Shown here in pieces: positions 47,273 through 56,888 of a DNA stretch of 64,000 nt (position 1 is its first letter; each line of letters starts with the position of its first letter). Both the position numbers and the translations under genes were made by a program. Source of the stretch: Litsea cubeba (lineage: Eukaryota > Streptophyta > Magnoliopsida > Laurales > Lauraceae); contig CM022944.1 of assembly GCA_012931725.1 (NCBI GenBank), positions 14,254,831 through 14,318,830 on the forward strand, written 5' to 3'. The notes under the pieces are model-generated. The model did no database searches. It was given only the letters and a program-made list of their open reading frames with translations, and was not told the DNA's origin.

Positions 47273-47371
47273 CAGTTTCAATTGGAGGATGCTGGCTCGA
47301 TTCTGCGCTTTGGTGAGGGCTTGTACGGCCGCATCATTGTTGCGCATCATCGCATCCTTGTAATCTCCCAT
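47273..47371 (-). pseudogene. U1-70K: Captured exon 1 of U1-70K
   Basis: The - strand starts ATG and encodes MGDYKDAMMRNNDAAVQAL, then TKAQNRASILQLKL, and ends at a GTATTG donor. This is the N-terminus of the U1 snRNP 70K protein, which helps select 5' splice sites. The exon is intact. It is preceded by a GA/CT-rich 5'UTR-like leader and lies about 350 bases inside the inner MULE right terminal repeat, mirroring the FYVE exon at the other end. The later exons with the RNA-recognition motif are missing. Confidence 0.85.
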
Positions 47372-47589
47372 CTTTCCTCTTTTTCTTCTTCTACTTCTAC
47401 TTGTTGGAAGATCCTCTCAAGGATATGTATGTATAGATCTTGCTCCTCCTCCTTCATCTCTCTCCTCTTCTCTTCTTCTTCTCCTTCTCCTCCTTCGCGC
47501 TCGGTCGGGTCGAGAGCGCAGAAGAATCGCAAGCAGTGATGTTTGCTGAGCAGGAAGGGTTTTCGATTTTGGAGAATTTTCAAAGTAGA

Positions 47590-47723
47590 TTACGATGTCG
47601 TTCGAAGAGGGAAGGGTAAATGTGTCAAAAATCAACATACACACACCAAAATGGGCATTACCGTGTATTTCACACTAAATCCGTATAATACAAGTATAGG
47701 AATACTTTTTTGGTAAAAATCCC
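47590..47723 (-). repeat. Inner MULE right terminal inverted repeat
   Basis: Inverse of the left inner arm. On the - strand it reads GGGATTTTTACCAAAAAAGT and so on to a CGAACGACATCG phrase. Confidence 0.85.
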
Positions 47724-47837
47724 TTTTAACTTTTACCATTCATGCCTTGGAAATAGCTCAAATGTGTTCACCCATAAAATTGGATCACTTGTGAGGATCA
47801 TCCTTTTGAATGTCTCCCTAATATTGAGGGAAATGTT

Positions 47838-48339
47838 TGTCAGTTACAGGCATATTGAAAGAATACTTAAACGAGAGAGAGAGAAGAGAATTCTGTGAAA
47901 ATGTATTCTCATTCGATGATCCATCTTCTTGGATTTCTCTTCTTTATATAGACTTTACATTGCCTAAGTTTAGGCTACAAATCACTACAAATCATGGAAT
48001 CAAGATCTAATTAGATCTCTAAGAATGGAAAGACATCCTAGTATATACGTAGTTATCTTCTGACTAGATCCCATATATACAAGTGGGCTGGGCCTATTAT
48101 CATACAAGTGGGCTGAGTCTATTATCATACAAGTTTACACTTTAACACCCCCCCCTCAAATTGATGCGGAGAATCAACCAGCAACAATTTGCGAACCAGG
48201 AATTCATGCCGCGGCCGTGGAAGACCTTTGGTAAAGATATCAGCAAGCTGGAACTCAGTGGAAATATGAGGAAGAGAAATGACTTTGCGATCATACTCGT
48301 CGGGCTGAGTCTATTATCATACAAGTTTACACTTTAACA
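47838..48339 (-). mobile_element. Ty1/copia deletion derivative with perfect TSD
   Basis: ATGTT flanks both sides (47833-47837 and 48340-48344). In - strand order it has the first 36 bases of an LTR (TGTTAAAGTGTAAACTTGT...), then about 156 bases of RNase H 3' coding sequence (LADIFTKGLPRPRHEFLVR), a polypurine tract GAGGGGGGG, and a complete LTR of about 310 bases (48147 to 47838, ending GTAACTGACA). The 5' LTR and nearly the whole body were deleted. The RNase H end is in frame up to its stop. A TATA box lies in the LTR. Confidence 0.9.
47941..47952 (-). promoter_or_regulatory. TATA box in small copia LTR
   Basis: The - strand reads GTCTATATAAAGAAGAG in the middle of the 310-base LTR. Confidence 0.6.
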
Positions 48340-48801
48340 ATGTTGTGCATAGTACATTGAAACTTCACAGGTATTCTAGTAATACCTCAAGATCGAGGAA
48401 CCACATAAATTTGTGTCTTCAGTGTGAGGTTTGCTTGCATCTTTTATTCTTTTCTTCTTAACAAATACATCTCTAGAAAAAAAGAAAAAATAAAAACCAG
48501 CCATTGAATTGGCCCAACATTGAAGTCCATTGGTGAATGAGGAATTTTACATCTAGTCTATTCACTGTTCAAATTGCAGGACTTGAAGACTTCTTTCAAT
48601 TGACTCAGCATATCATACATGTTACACGACATAGAAAATCGTTCTGAAACTCAACTAAGAATTTGAAGATCATCTCTAACATTGAAAGGCGAAGTAATGA
48701 TCACGCTGACTTGATTCATAATACAAAAAGATAAATCCCAAAGGATTGGATTCCTAACATAAAAATTTTGCCAAAAAGTTCTGATAGATTGATGTAAAAA
48801 C

Positions 48802-48963
48802 TCAAGAAACCTCGAGCTTTGTCGAAGTTGGCATTGGGCTTCCTGACAGGAAAGACTTGAAGATGGAAAGAGCCAGCTTGGGTTTGTCAAGAGGAACCTG
48901 ATGACCAGCTCCCCTCATTGTGACAAGAGTGAGGCCTTCATACCCTTGGACCCATCCTCCTAC
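48802..48963 (-). pseudogene. Captured last exon of serine carboxypeptidase-like protein
   Basis: After a CAG acceptor the - strand encodes VGGWVQGYEGLTLVTMRGAG, then HQVPLDKPKLALSIFKSFLS, and ends with a TGA at 48804. This is the C-terminal exon of a plant serine carboxypeptidase-like protein (an S10 peptidase or acyltransferase), with the catalytic His in the GAGHQVP motif. The exon is open and complete to its stop. The Ser and Asp parts of the triad are missing. It is cargo of the outer element, since it lies outside the inner terminal repeat. Confidence 0.9.
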
Positions 48964-51900
48964 CTGTAATAGCACATTACAAGTGTCTGTTAACTAGCAA
49001 AACTTATTCCATATAGTACATCCAAAAAAAAAATGCATTTGTTGATTAAACAAGCCAATTGACAAAAAGACACAAAATGCAGTCCAAATGACTTCCTTTG
49101 AGAGTGAGGAAATTGTTCTTTGATAACGATATCGTCACCATAATTGTTATGATTTTCATCCAATTTTGGTATCCGACAGCAAAACATTGCCGACTTTCTA
49201 GAAAGACTTTTATTAAGAATTTTCTGATAACGATATCGTTTCAATAATTTATAGATTCTCCTCAAATTTTTGGCATCCTACAACAAAACGATAATAATTG
49301 TATAATGACGTGCATACAGATTGTGGGAGAAGATAAAGACTTTACAAGTCTGGAAAGGTACCCATACACTCAATAGCATCATGAGAACAATACATTTTAA
49401 CTAGATGATATGCACATCCACTTTAAAAGTTCTAGGAACAAAATTAATGTAAGTTCTATAAAAAATTAGCAATTCCCAAAAAACACAATCCAAAATAACA
49501 GAATCAATGACCATTCCTCACATTGATTTAGAGCTTTGATCATTTCGAAGGTGGCTGAGAAGACATTAATTAATACTCTTGCAACTTAAATAGTTCCCAG
49601 CATCCACTGTTCTTGTTCACTATTATATTAATAAAGTTGATGGTAGTTCTTGACCAATACATCAATTTGATGACCTTCTCACCTTCATCTTTTTATCTGT
49701 CCTTATTCTCTTCCTGTATATCTAAATGGAGATTTGTTCATCTTTACCTAAAAAGCAATACCAGCTTAAGATTGGGTTTTTATCATCATCTTCCTCATTA
49801 GAAGTTAATGCGGAAGAAGGGTAGATGCGGGGCAGGCAAGGGTGGAAGAGATGGAAGGGATGGGCCAAGCAGGGATTACTAGAAAAGTCGCCTCGCACCA
49901 AACTGAATGGACTGGGCCCATTGCCTGGTTGACCCATGGGTACCATGGCCCATGGGTCTGTTCTGCATCAGGAGTTTTGTCCAATCTAGCTGGGATCAAC
50001 ATTGTGAGATAAACTTTTCCAGTCATAAACTATAATTAACTTAAAAGGTTCCAAGTTTCTACGGCCAACTACTGATCTAATCCACCCATCCTTCACCCAG
50101 GATTGGGACAGGTACAAGAAGCATCAACGCATGGAGGAGTTTCAGATTGAAATTTCTATGCATAGGTGAATAACTACAATGTAATAAAAAATAATGGTAA
50201 GAGAACTATTCAGTTTTATCCATGACTTCAAAATTTTATAGTTCTGATTGGCAATTAAATATGTGTACATGACAAAGACATTCTTATTGGTAAAAAGTTT
50301 AGGTGGATGTTTACTGTTTCCATTCTATAACCATTTCATATTTCTGTGTACTCTACAACCATTGTATATTGAGCATTACTCCTTTCTTGTTTTTTACTTA
50401 GACTCAGTTTTGCATTGTCAATTTGTGGGATGCCAGACATATAAAATGGGTAAGAAGCAAGAGGAAGTAAGTGAACCACAATGAAATGAAGTACCAAAAA
50501 GAAGACCCAGTAACATTTTGTACATTTCATACCAAATTATCTTGACATTCAAGCTCTAGGGTGTAGACTAACTAAACCCCCCCCCCCCCCCCCCCCACCA
50601 AAAAAAAAAGATATAAAGGGAAAAAATGATTCATATGACATGTCAAAACTTACTTGAGATGGTGAAGATAATTTGGGAAGCGGCAATGAGACCGAATACT
50701 CTGAAGGGTCACCCTGTTTTCATTCCCAACAATTATGTACCCAAGGAAAAAACAGCATCAGGCCAAGAAATGGGGAATCAGGAAAATGCTTGAGTATCAA
50801 AATGCCATGGTTAACATGTTGTCTCCCTTCTTTCATGGATCATAGGGAAAATGTTCTTACCAGGCCAAAACTTTGTCCCAGGTGAGATAGGCGGAGGAAT
50901 CTATACGATCATCTTAAGTCATTAAAACTGGTTTGTGCACAACAAAAAAGAGAAAAAAAACATCAAATAATTCATGCCTGAGTAAATCCAGACAAATGAT
51001 TATGAGGGATCACATCCTTGGGGTAGGTAGAAAGTAAAAAACAGTAGAAGAAGTGATTTATTAACAAATTACGATACTTAGTTTGCCTAAAAGAAGGATC
51101 AACAACCAATTCCTTCTGCAGTTTGGATAAGCACTTCCCAAAAACCTGCAGGCAAAAGAAGTTCTCAGCTTCAACAATGAATTGGTATCTATGCAATCAA
51201 AAAATGGTATTAGCTCATCCCTAAAACAGAACAAAGAAATGACCTGAACATCGCAGTTGTCATAAATGCCAGAACTAGTCTTCCTATTTGATACCAAATA
51301 GAATTCTATCACAACCAAAGAAAACATGAAACACAAGACTAATCACTTCAAACCTCACTTATATGCAGGGTATTGCAAGTAAAACACTCCTGATTTGCCT
51401 GTAAGAACTAAGAACACCCTAATGTGTGAACTGTGAACTTATGGTCATTCGCTAATTACAATCTCTCACACAAATTTTCCCCTCTCCATCGTGCATTCTG
51501 CAGTCTGCTTCCTTGAAGAACATCGCTTTTGTTATCTCTGGCCGGACACTTGATGCAATTTGTATAAACATTTGCAACCTAGGAAATGTGAACACTTCGA
51601 ATATGATGATTCCTAGGGGTTGTCTCCCTAATTAAAGGGTTGAAAAACCCTAAGAGAATAAAGATAAGAGAATAGAGAGATGGAGGCTGAATTGATAAAA
51701 TTCTCTCATAGTAGAGACCCTAAATCTTCATTCTTTCTCCAAGTCCAAACCACTATGATAAATTCTCTTTAACTACTACAGTATCACTACACAATCAAAG
51801 TCACATGACAAAAAGGAAAGGAAGTTTTGGAATTTTTCTAAAATCTACTCATTTTAGAATTGGACATACAGAAGTTCAATGCTACTTCCAGACAACTATT

Positions 51901-52030
51901 TATCTGCAAATACCCCAAACCAAATCCCCTCTACAGAACCCAATAATTCCAACGGTTATAGATAATGAAGATGAAAAGAAAACAAAAAAATAGAAAAGGT
52001 GGAAGAGAGAAGAGCCGAACAAATCACCTT
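48964..52030. other. Outer MULE right arm: repeat relics and unassigned exons
   Basis: One more foldback-type pair of units with AACGATATCGTY lies at 49118-49330. A C run is at 50577-50597. Two - strand exon candidates with AG and GT borders are about 50645-50710 (GDPSEYSVSLPLPKLSSPSQ) and about 51060-51150 (VFGKCLSKLQKELVVDPSFR). Neither was recognised. The rest is intron-like. Confidence 0.45.
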
Positions 52031-52133
52031 TTATGACTGAGGTTTTCGTTGAAATCTCAAATGGAGGATGGCCGTTGGAGCAGTCAGAATTCCACCGAAG
52101 GATCTGGTCGCAAAATCTTCGAAAGCAGGGACC

Positions 52134-52313
52134 GGAGATGGAGCGCAGTAGCGGAGATGCAGGGAGAGGGGAAAGAGAGCATGGAGCGGAGCTGGAGATG
52201 GAGCGCAGTAGCGGAGACGCAGGGAGAGGGGAAAGAGAGCATGGAGCGGAGCCGGAGATGGAGCGCAGTAGCGGAGACGCAGGGAGAGGGGAAAGAGAGC
52301 AGGTAGCGGAGAG
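52134..52313. repeat. 60-bp tandem triplication
   Basis: Three nearly identical 60-base units starting ATGGAGCGCAGTAGCGGAGA and containing GGGAGAGGGGAAAGAGAGCA. The unit is a multiple of three, so both strands keep open frames through it (for example 52033-52578 on +). That makes those frames weak evidence for a gene. It lies in the 5'UTR-like zone next to the outer right terminal repeat. Confidence 0.9.
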
Positions 52314-52444
52314 GGAGAGGGAGTGCAGGAGCCGACACGCAGGTAAAGGAGAGGGAAAGCACGCAGGAACGGAGGAGAAAGAAAAAAGGGAGAGAGGAGA
52401 ACGATTTCCTTCGATTAGGGTTGAAAATGGTGGAAACCAGATAG

Positions 52445-52585
52445 ATAAAGATGACGATGTCGTCCGCAGCTTTGGGGGCAGAGTTGTAAAAATCCCTTGT
52501 ACGAACACTAAAGTTGTCATTTTGGTGTATTTCACACTAAACCGGTATAATACAAGTTTACATGCACTTTTTAAGTAAAAATCCC
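52445..52585 (-). repeat. Outer MULE right terminal inverted repeat
   Basis: The - strand reads GGGATTTTTACTTAAAAAGT and continues similar to the other three arms to an ACGACATCG phrase. It contains an extra internal AAGGGATTTTTACAAC copy of the tip near 52490. TATAAACTA follows it. Confidence 0.85.
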
Positions 52586-52594
52586 TATAAACTA

Positions 52595-54080
52595 CCATCC
52601 GCATATAAAGTACATTTACACTTATGGGCTCGAGGTTATACAGTTAGATTTAGGGAGAGTTGGAAACATGGATCTGATCTCCATTTTTCCTGCAGGTACA
52701 TGATGATGATCAAATAAATAAATTGGTATATGTAGAAATTTGCATCCAATATATGTGGCTGTTTAGTGTCTTGAAGATTTCTCCAACAGACATTAAAAGT
52801 TTAAACACAAAAGTCAGATTCAAGAGTGACGTGTTTGAAGATGGTTCTATACAAGGTGGATAGGTATACATGGTTAGCTTCTTTTTTTTAACGATAACAG
52901 TAAAATTTTATTGCTCACAAAAAATGAAAACAAAAATGGACAAATACAAAAGCTAAAACAATATACATTTTGTATTAAATCCAGATTGTTGGGAGCTTTG
53001 GCTAGTCCCCATTAAGCACTTTTTGTCTCCCATCACTCCAATAAAATTATAAACCATGATTTGATATTAAACTAGCACTTACAGCCACAAACTTAGATGA
53101 AACAAGAGAAAAACAAATAAGCAAACGTGGTTTACATGCAACAAACATAGAAATAGTACCAGGAAAAGGAATCCACACTACACTGATCTTCCTCTTGCAT
53201 GGGAAATGAAGTTGGGATAGTACAGAAGAATATGAGCATAAAGATGATGAAAGGTGGCAAATTCATGTCTTTTCAAACCATGCACAAGTACAGAGAAGGT
53301 GTTGAATGGATTAAATTAATGCCCTGAATGTCAAGGTTAATAGCTCAAGACTACTTGGACCTTCCTTCTTTAGAAACTAAAATGAAGGCCTGTGGTGAAA
53401 GGCTGATATAACGTTTCTACTCAAATACAAATGTTTAAGGCTTGTGACAAATGTTGGTGGGTTCAATTTAAGAAGAGGACTTACAAAAGAAAAAAAAAGT
53501 TTTATTCATATTAATTTCTTATATATATACCCCCACCTTTTTTTTTTATCCATTTGTAATATACTTCCCAAGGATTCAGTAATTGTAAATATGACATTTT
53601 TAGTTTTTGATGAAGGCCAAAAGAGGATTCAGTGCTGGTCACTCCCTTTAGACAAGTCATTCTTCCAAAACCATGACCGTTCTACCCCACATGAGACTGA
53701 GTGGAATTGACTCCAAAAGAGCCACAAACAATCTCAACGAAATTCCAAAGTCATGTACAAACTGCATGTACAAGAGAGATTTCATCTCATCTTCTAACAC
53801 GAACTCCACAAATAATAACGATAATACAACACACATTGCTTAACACAAAGCACCATGAAAAACTTAACATATGCAACTATATATGCAAGAGTTGAGATTC
53901 TTTAGAAGGAATGCGGTTTACTGATTTGATAGGGGAAGGATCTATGGATTCTGAAAGAGAAGAATGAACAGTTATGCAAAAAACCACACATATATAGCCA
54001 CTTATATGTTAATATAATTATTAGTAACTAACTAACTATTATGGCAAATCAAACTACAGTAGATAAGCCACACATAATTA
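52595..54080. other. CACTA-C sequence, no gene recognised
   Basis: This should be the 3' non-coding part of CACTA-C resumed after the MULE. No conserved motif was seen on either strand. A terminal exon of the TNPA-like gene may lie around 53880-53960. Confidence 0.4.
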
Positions 54081-54209
54081 CCTCATGACCTCGACTGTGA
54101 TATAGAACCCAAAAATGCAGCAATCGCTCTTGAAACATAGTGTCAAAATCAAGCTGTAGTTGGGCTCGGATCTCTGTCTTCAGTTCTGTCTTCAGTTCTT
54201 CTTGTATCT

Positions 54210-54417
54210 ACCAACACTTGGTAGAGTAGTTGGTTGGGGCACTCCGTAACCACCCGGAGGTCTCAGCATCGAATCCCACCAAGTGTTGGAACCCCAGGCT
54301 AGGCTTCCTAGCCCAACGAGCCCGGTGAGTGGAAACAGGGGGAGGCCACCGCCCCGGGGGATTTAGTCAGGTGCTCTAAGAGATCTTGGATACCCCGGTT
54401 AGCAAAAAAAAAAAAAG
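54210..54417 (+). mobile_element. tRNA-derived SINE with poly(A) and 11-bp TSD
   Basis: TTCTTGTATCT flanks the element on both sides (54199-54209 and 54418-54428). The head has a box A-like GTAGAGTAGTTGG and a box B-like CATCGAATCCC. The 79 bases from CCAACACTTGG to CCAAGTGTTGG can fold with a closed terminal stem, like a tRNA. The 3' end is an A run (54404-54416). It sits inside the coiled-coil exon of the TNPA-like gene. Without it the reading ...EIQE joins on to ELKTELKTEIRAQ. Perfect flanks suggest a fairly recent insertion. Confidence 0.9.
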
Positions 54418-56139
54418 TTCTTGTATCTCAGCCCGAACCTCTGCACAAACCTCTGATCTTACCTCTTCCCAAACTTTTTCGAGCATGGATTCAGTAAATT
54501 GGCCCATCATATCCTCTTTAGCTCGAACAATAGCCCTCTGCACTTGCTCATTAACATCTTCCATTTGCCTACCCCTTTTACTCGGGACCTTCTTCCATGC
54601 TCCTTTGCCACGAAAGTAACTAGACTTTTCACCTAGAACATGAAGAAAAAGATTTCATCACGAGTCATCTGTTCACCTTCATCTACATTTGTTTGTTCGA
54701 TGACTAACTGATGCAATTGCTCCTGTAATAAGTTTGAGAACATGTCAATGTAAAAAGAATTAATGACAAATTTATACAAATTATATATATATATGTATAT
54801 GCTTTCAGACTTACATGAATTTCTTTAGACTTAGGGTCAGACCAACATACTTCCCCAACATCTGTCATCTTTGTATGTTGCTTAAGCCAAACTTCATCTG
54901 GAGGAGCTTTCTCACCTGTAATAGGATCTCTCTTTCGAGGCAACAATCAACTAGTTAGCCCACATATTGAAATGAATTAAATATAACAATGTGTATATAT
55001 ATATATACAAACTACATATTAAATTGACAAGTATACTTACTGTCATCTCTACTACTTCGGCATAGGATCTTGTTCCACATGTATGCTTAGTTGTCAACTT
55101 TGACCTATTTTTTGAATTTCTTTAACTTAACTTCTGGAAATTAAAAAATTAAAAAAATGATATAGTTATTCTGATGCAAAAACCATAATTGATATTACAA
55201 GTATTTATTTTTTTCTTGTTAAGTTTAAGTTTATACAGGACCTGAAACTCCAAGCTGCTGAAATGGTCCATTAGCTTCTTCCATGCCTCTGGAGTAACAA
55301 CATCTGGAATATTCCTCATCCTTTCCTCATCGTTGTTGTACTTTTTATAGATCATATGCAGCCGATTCTTCCAGCACCTATACAAGCGTTGCATTATTGA
55401 TAGTACAAACGCATCAAACCGAAATTCATTGTGCGGATCTGCCATAAACTTCTCCTAAAACAAATAAATCAAATTATTAAACTAAGATTACATTAAGGTA
55501 TAAAATCAGAAACTACAATACAACATAGACTTCTTAATTACTACCACATTACCTTCACTTTTTTGATCATTTGGGTTCCCACAGCAGCAATCACCTCTTG
55601 CCAAGTATCCACGTCAAAGGGAGCTAGGGACCTAACAATAAACCCACAAAAATTGACGATATCTCTGGCATTATCCTTCACAGGTCTAAGTATATCATCT
55701 GGGATGGTGATTTTCAGTTTACCACCCTTCGTCTTCATATCAACCTGGTAGCATTTATATTTTCCTCTTACACGTCTCTCTTTAGCATTAGATGAGGCTG
55801 TACATAGCAATGACAGCCATTGATTAGTATGTACTCGGCCATATATTAAGTGCATGTATAGATAGAGAACATATGTTACCTTCACTGCTAGGACCAGAGA
55901 TAGAGCCTCTATTTTTTTCTTGAACTTGGCCTTCACTCTGTTGTTGTGCTTGCCCCAGGTCTCTGTTTTGTTCTTGAACTTTTTCCAAAAGTCTTTGTTG
56001 CTGTGCTTGCCCTTGGCCATCTTTATACTGTGGGGCTTGAGGCACCAAACTTTCTCTTGTTCCTACAAGGTTTTGCAGCTCAATCCTTGACCGTTGTGCC
56101 ATGGTATGGGTCCCTAATGTAGTCTCAGGCTGCTGTTGC

Positions 56140-56405
56140 TGTTGGGAAACTTAAAGTAGCCCTGATTTCTTTCGGTGGATGCTGTTGTTGTTGGGAACTT
56201 ACAGCTGTCCTGACTTTTTTTTATGGATGCTGTTGCTGTTGGGAACTTAAAGTTGCCCTGACTTCTTTTGGTGGCTGCTGTTGTTGTTGGGAACTTAGAG
56301 TTGTCCTGACTTTTTTTTGTGGATGCTGTTGTTGTTGGGAACTTAAAGTTGCCCTGACTTCTTTTGGTGGCTGCTGGTGTTGGGTATTTAGAGTTGTCCT
56401 GACTT
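56140..56405 (-). repeat. 48-bp coding tandem repeat (16 residues, about 6 copies)
   Basis: On the - strand the unit reads KRSQGNFKFPTTTAST or KKSQDNSKFPTTTAAT, in alternating versions. A second frame gives EVRATLSSQQQQHPQK but contains a stop, so the first frame is more likely the real one. It lies near the N-terminus of the TNPA-like gene. Confidence 0.85.
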
Positions 56406-56888
56406 CTCTTAGGGGCAGCAGTGGTTTTTGTGGCTACAATTTTGGGGGCCTTAACATCATCAATGGTTCTGACTTCTGGATTTTTAGTGTTGTGTGTGCA
56501 TCCTCTTGTTGTGGCTTTAATGGCGATGTAGCCTCATCACCCATGTCAGTGTGTTTAGTTGTAGCATTTCCTTTTAGTTGTCGCCCACCACCAGACCCAA
56601 TTGATCCACAACCCCTTCCTCTGATTGTCATCTTTTGTAAAAAAAATGTAAAGATTAGAACATGAATTTAAAGTGCTATACATACAGAAGTTCTATATAT
56701 TACTCATCATATATATAAAGTGCATCATGCATGATATGATCTCTATTCTTAAGACACAAGATGCAAGATAACATCAAAGAGTATATTCATCAAAAATAAT
56801 AAGGTCTTGCAAAAAGAGCCAACATCATCAAATATAAAAAGCTCTTCCAAAAAATAAGGTTAATTAGCAAATGAGTAATTTTTATAAA

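Larger units (their letters stand above)
27563..47723. mobile_element. Inner Pack-MULE (nested, younger terminal pair)
   Basis: The left arm starts GGGATTTTTACCAAAAAAGT at 27563 and its inverted mate ends at 47723. The first 78 bases of the two arms differ at only three positions, far closer than the outer pair. That suggests a separate, younger element of 20,161 bp inside the outer one. TTTTAA adjoins both ends, but no convincing 9-bp target duplication was found. Each arm is followed inward by 5'UTR-like sequence and a captured first exon: FYVE on the left (+) and U1-70K on the right (-). Confidence 0.65.
25477..52585. mobile_element. Giant Mutator-like element (outer Pack-MULE)
   Basis: The left end is GGGATTTTTACTAAAACAGT and the right end, reverse complemented, is GGGATTTTTACTTAAAAAGT. 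The arms stay similar for about 130 bases, to an ACGACATCG phrase, with roughly 16 mismatches in the first 60. TATAAACTA flanks both ends perfectly (25468-25476 and 52586-52594), the 9-bp duplication of Mutator-type transposition. At 27,109 bp it is far larger than most Mutator-like elements. No MURA, MULE or SWIM domain was seen, so it is non-autonomous. It carries at least nine host-gene fragments. Another related terminal pair lies inside. Confidence 0.8.
54084..56631 (-). pseudogene. CACTA-C TNPA-like (Ptta/En/Spm plant transposase) gene
   Basis: Read from 56631 down, the - strand gives a start MTIRGRGCGSIGSGGG, a stretch of 16-residue repeats, a Gln-rich part with AQRSRIELQNLVG, then exons with RGKYKCYQVD, with ILRPVKDNARDIVNFCGF, with RFDAFVLSIMQRLYRCWKNR, with RSKLTTKHTCGTRSYAEVVE, with DPITGEKAPPDEVWLKQHTK, and a coiled-coil exon QVQRAIVRAKEDMMGQFTES. 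This order matches the Ptta/En/Spm accessory transposase, which binds subterminal repeats. Reading frames change between exons and I could not join them all, so intactness is uncertain. A SINE interrupts the coiled-coil exon. Confidence 0.7.

Noticed and set aside
27554..47732. A 9-bp target duplication for the inner MULE
   Set aside because: The flanking 9-mers TATTTTTAA and TTTTAACTT do not match in register. Only TTTTAA is shared, in AT-rich sequence, so I do not claim it.
52033..52578. 181-codon open frame on the + strand
   Set aside because: It is kept open by the 60-bp repeat, has biased Glu/Arg composition, overlaps an equally open - strand frame and runs into the MULE terminal repeat.
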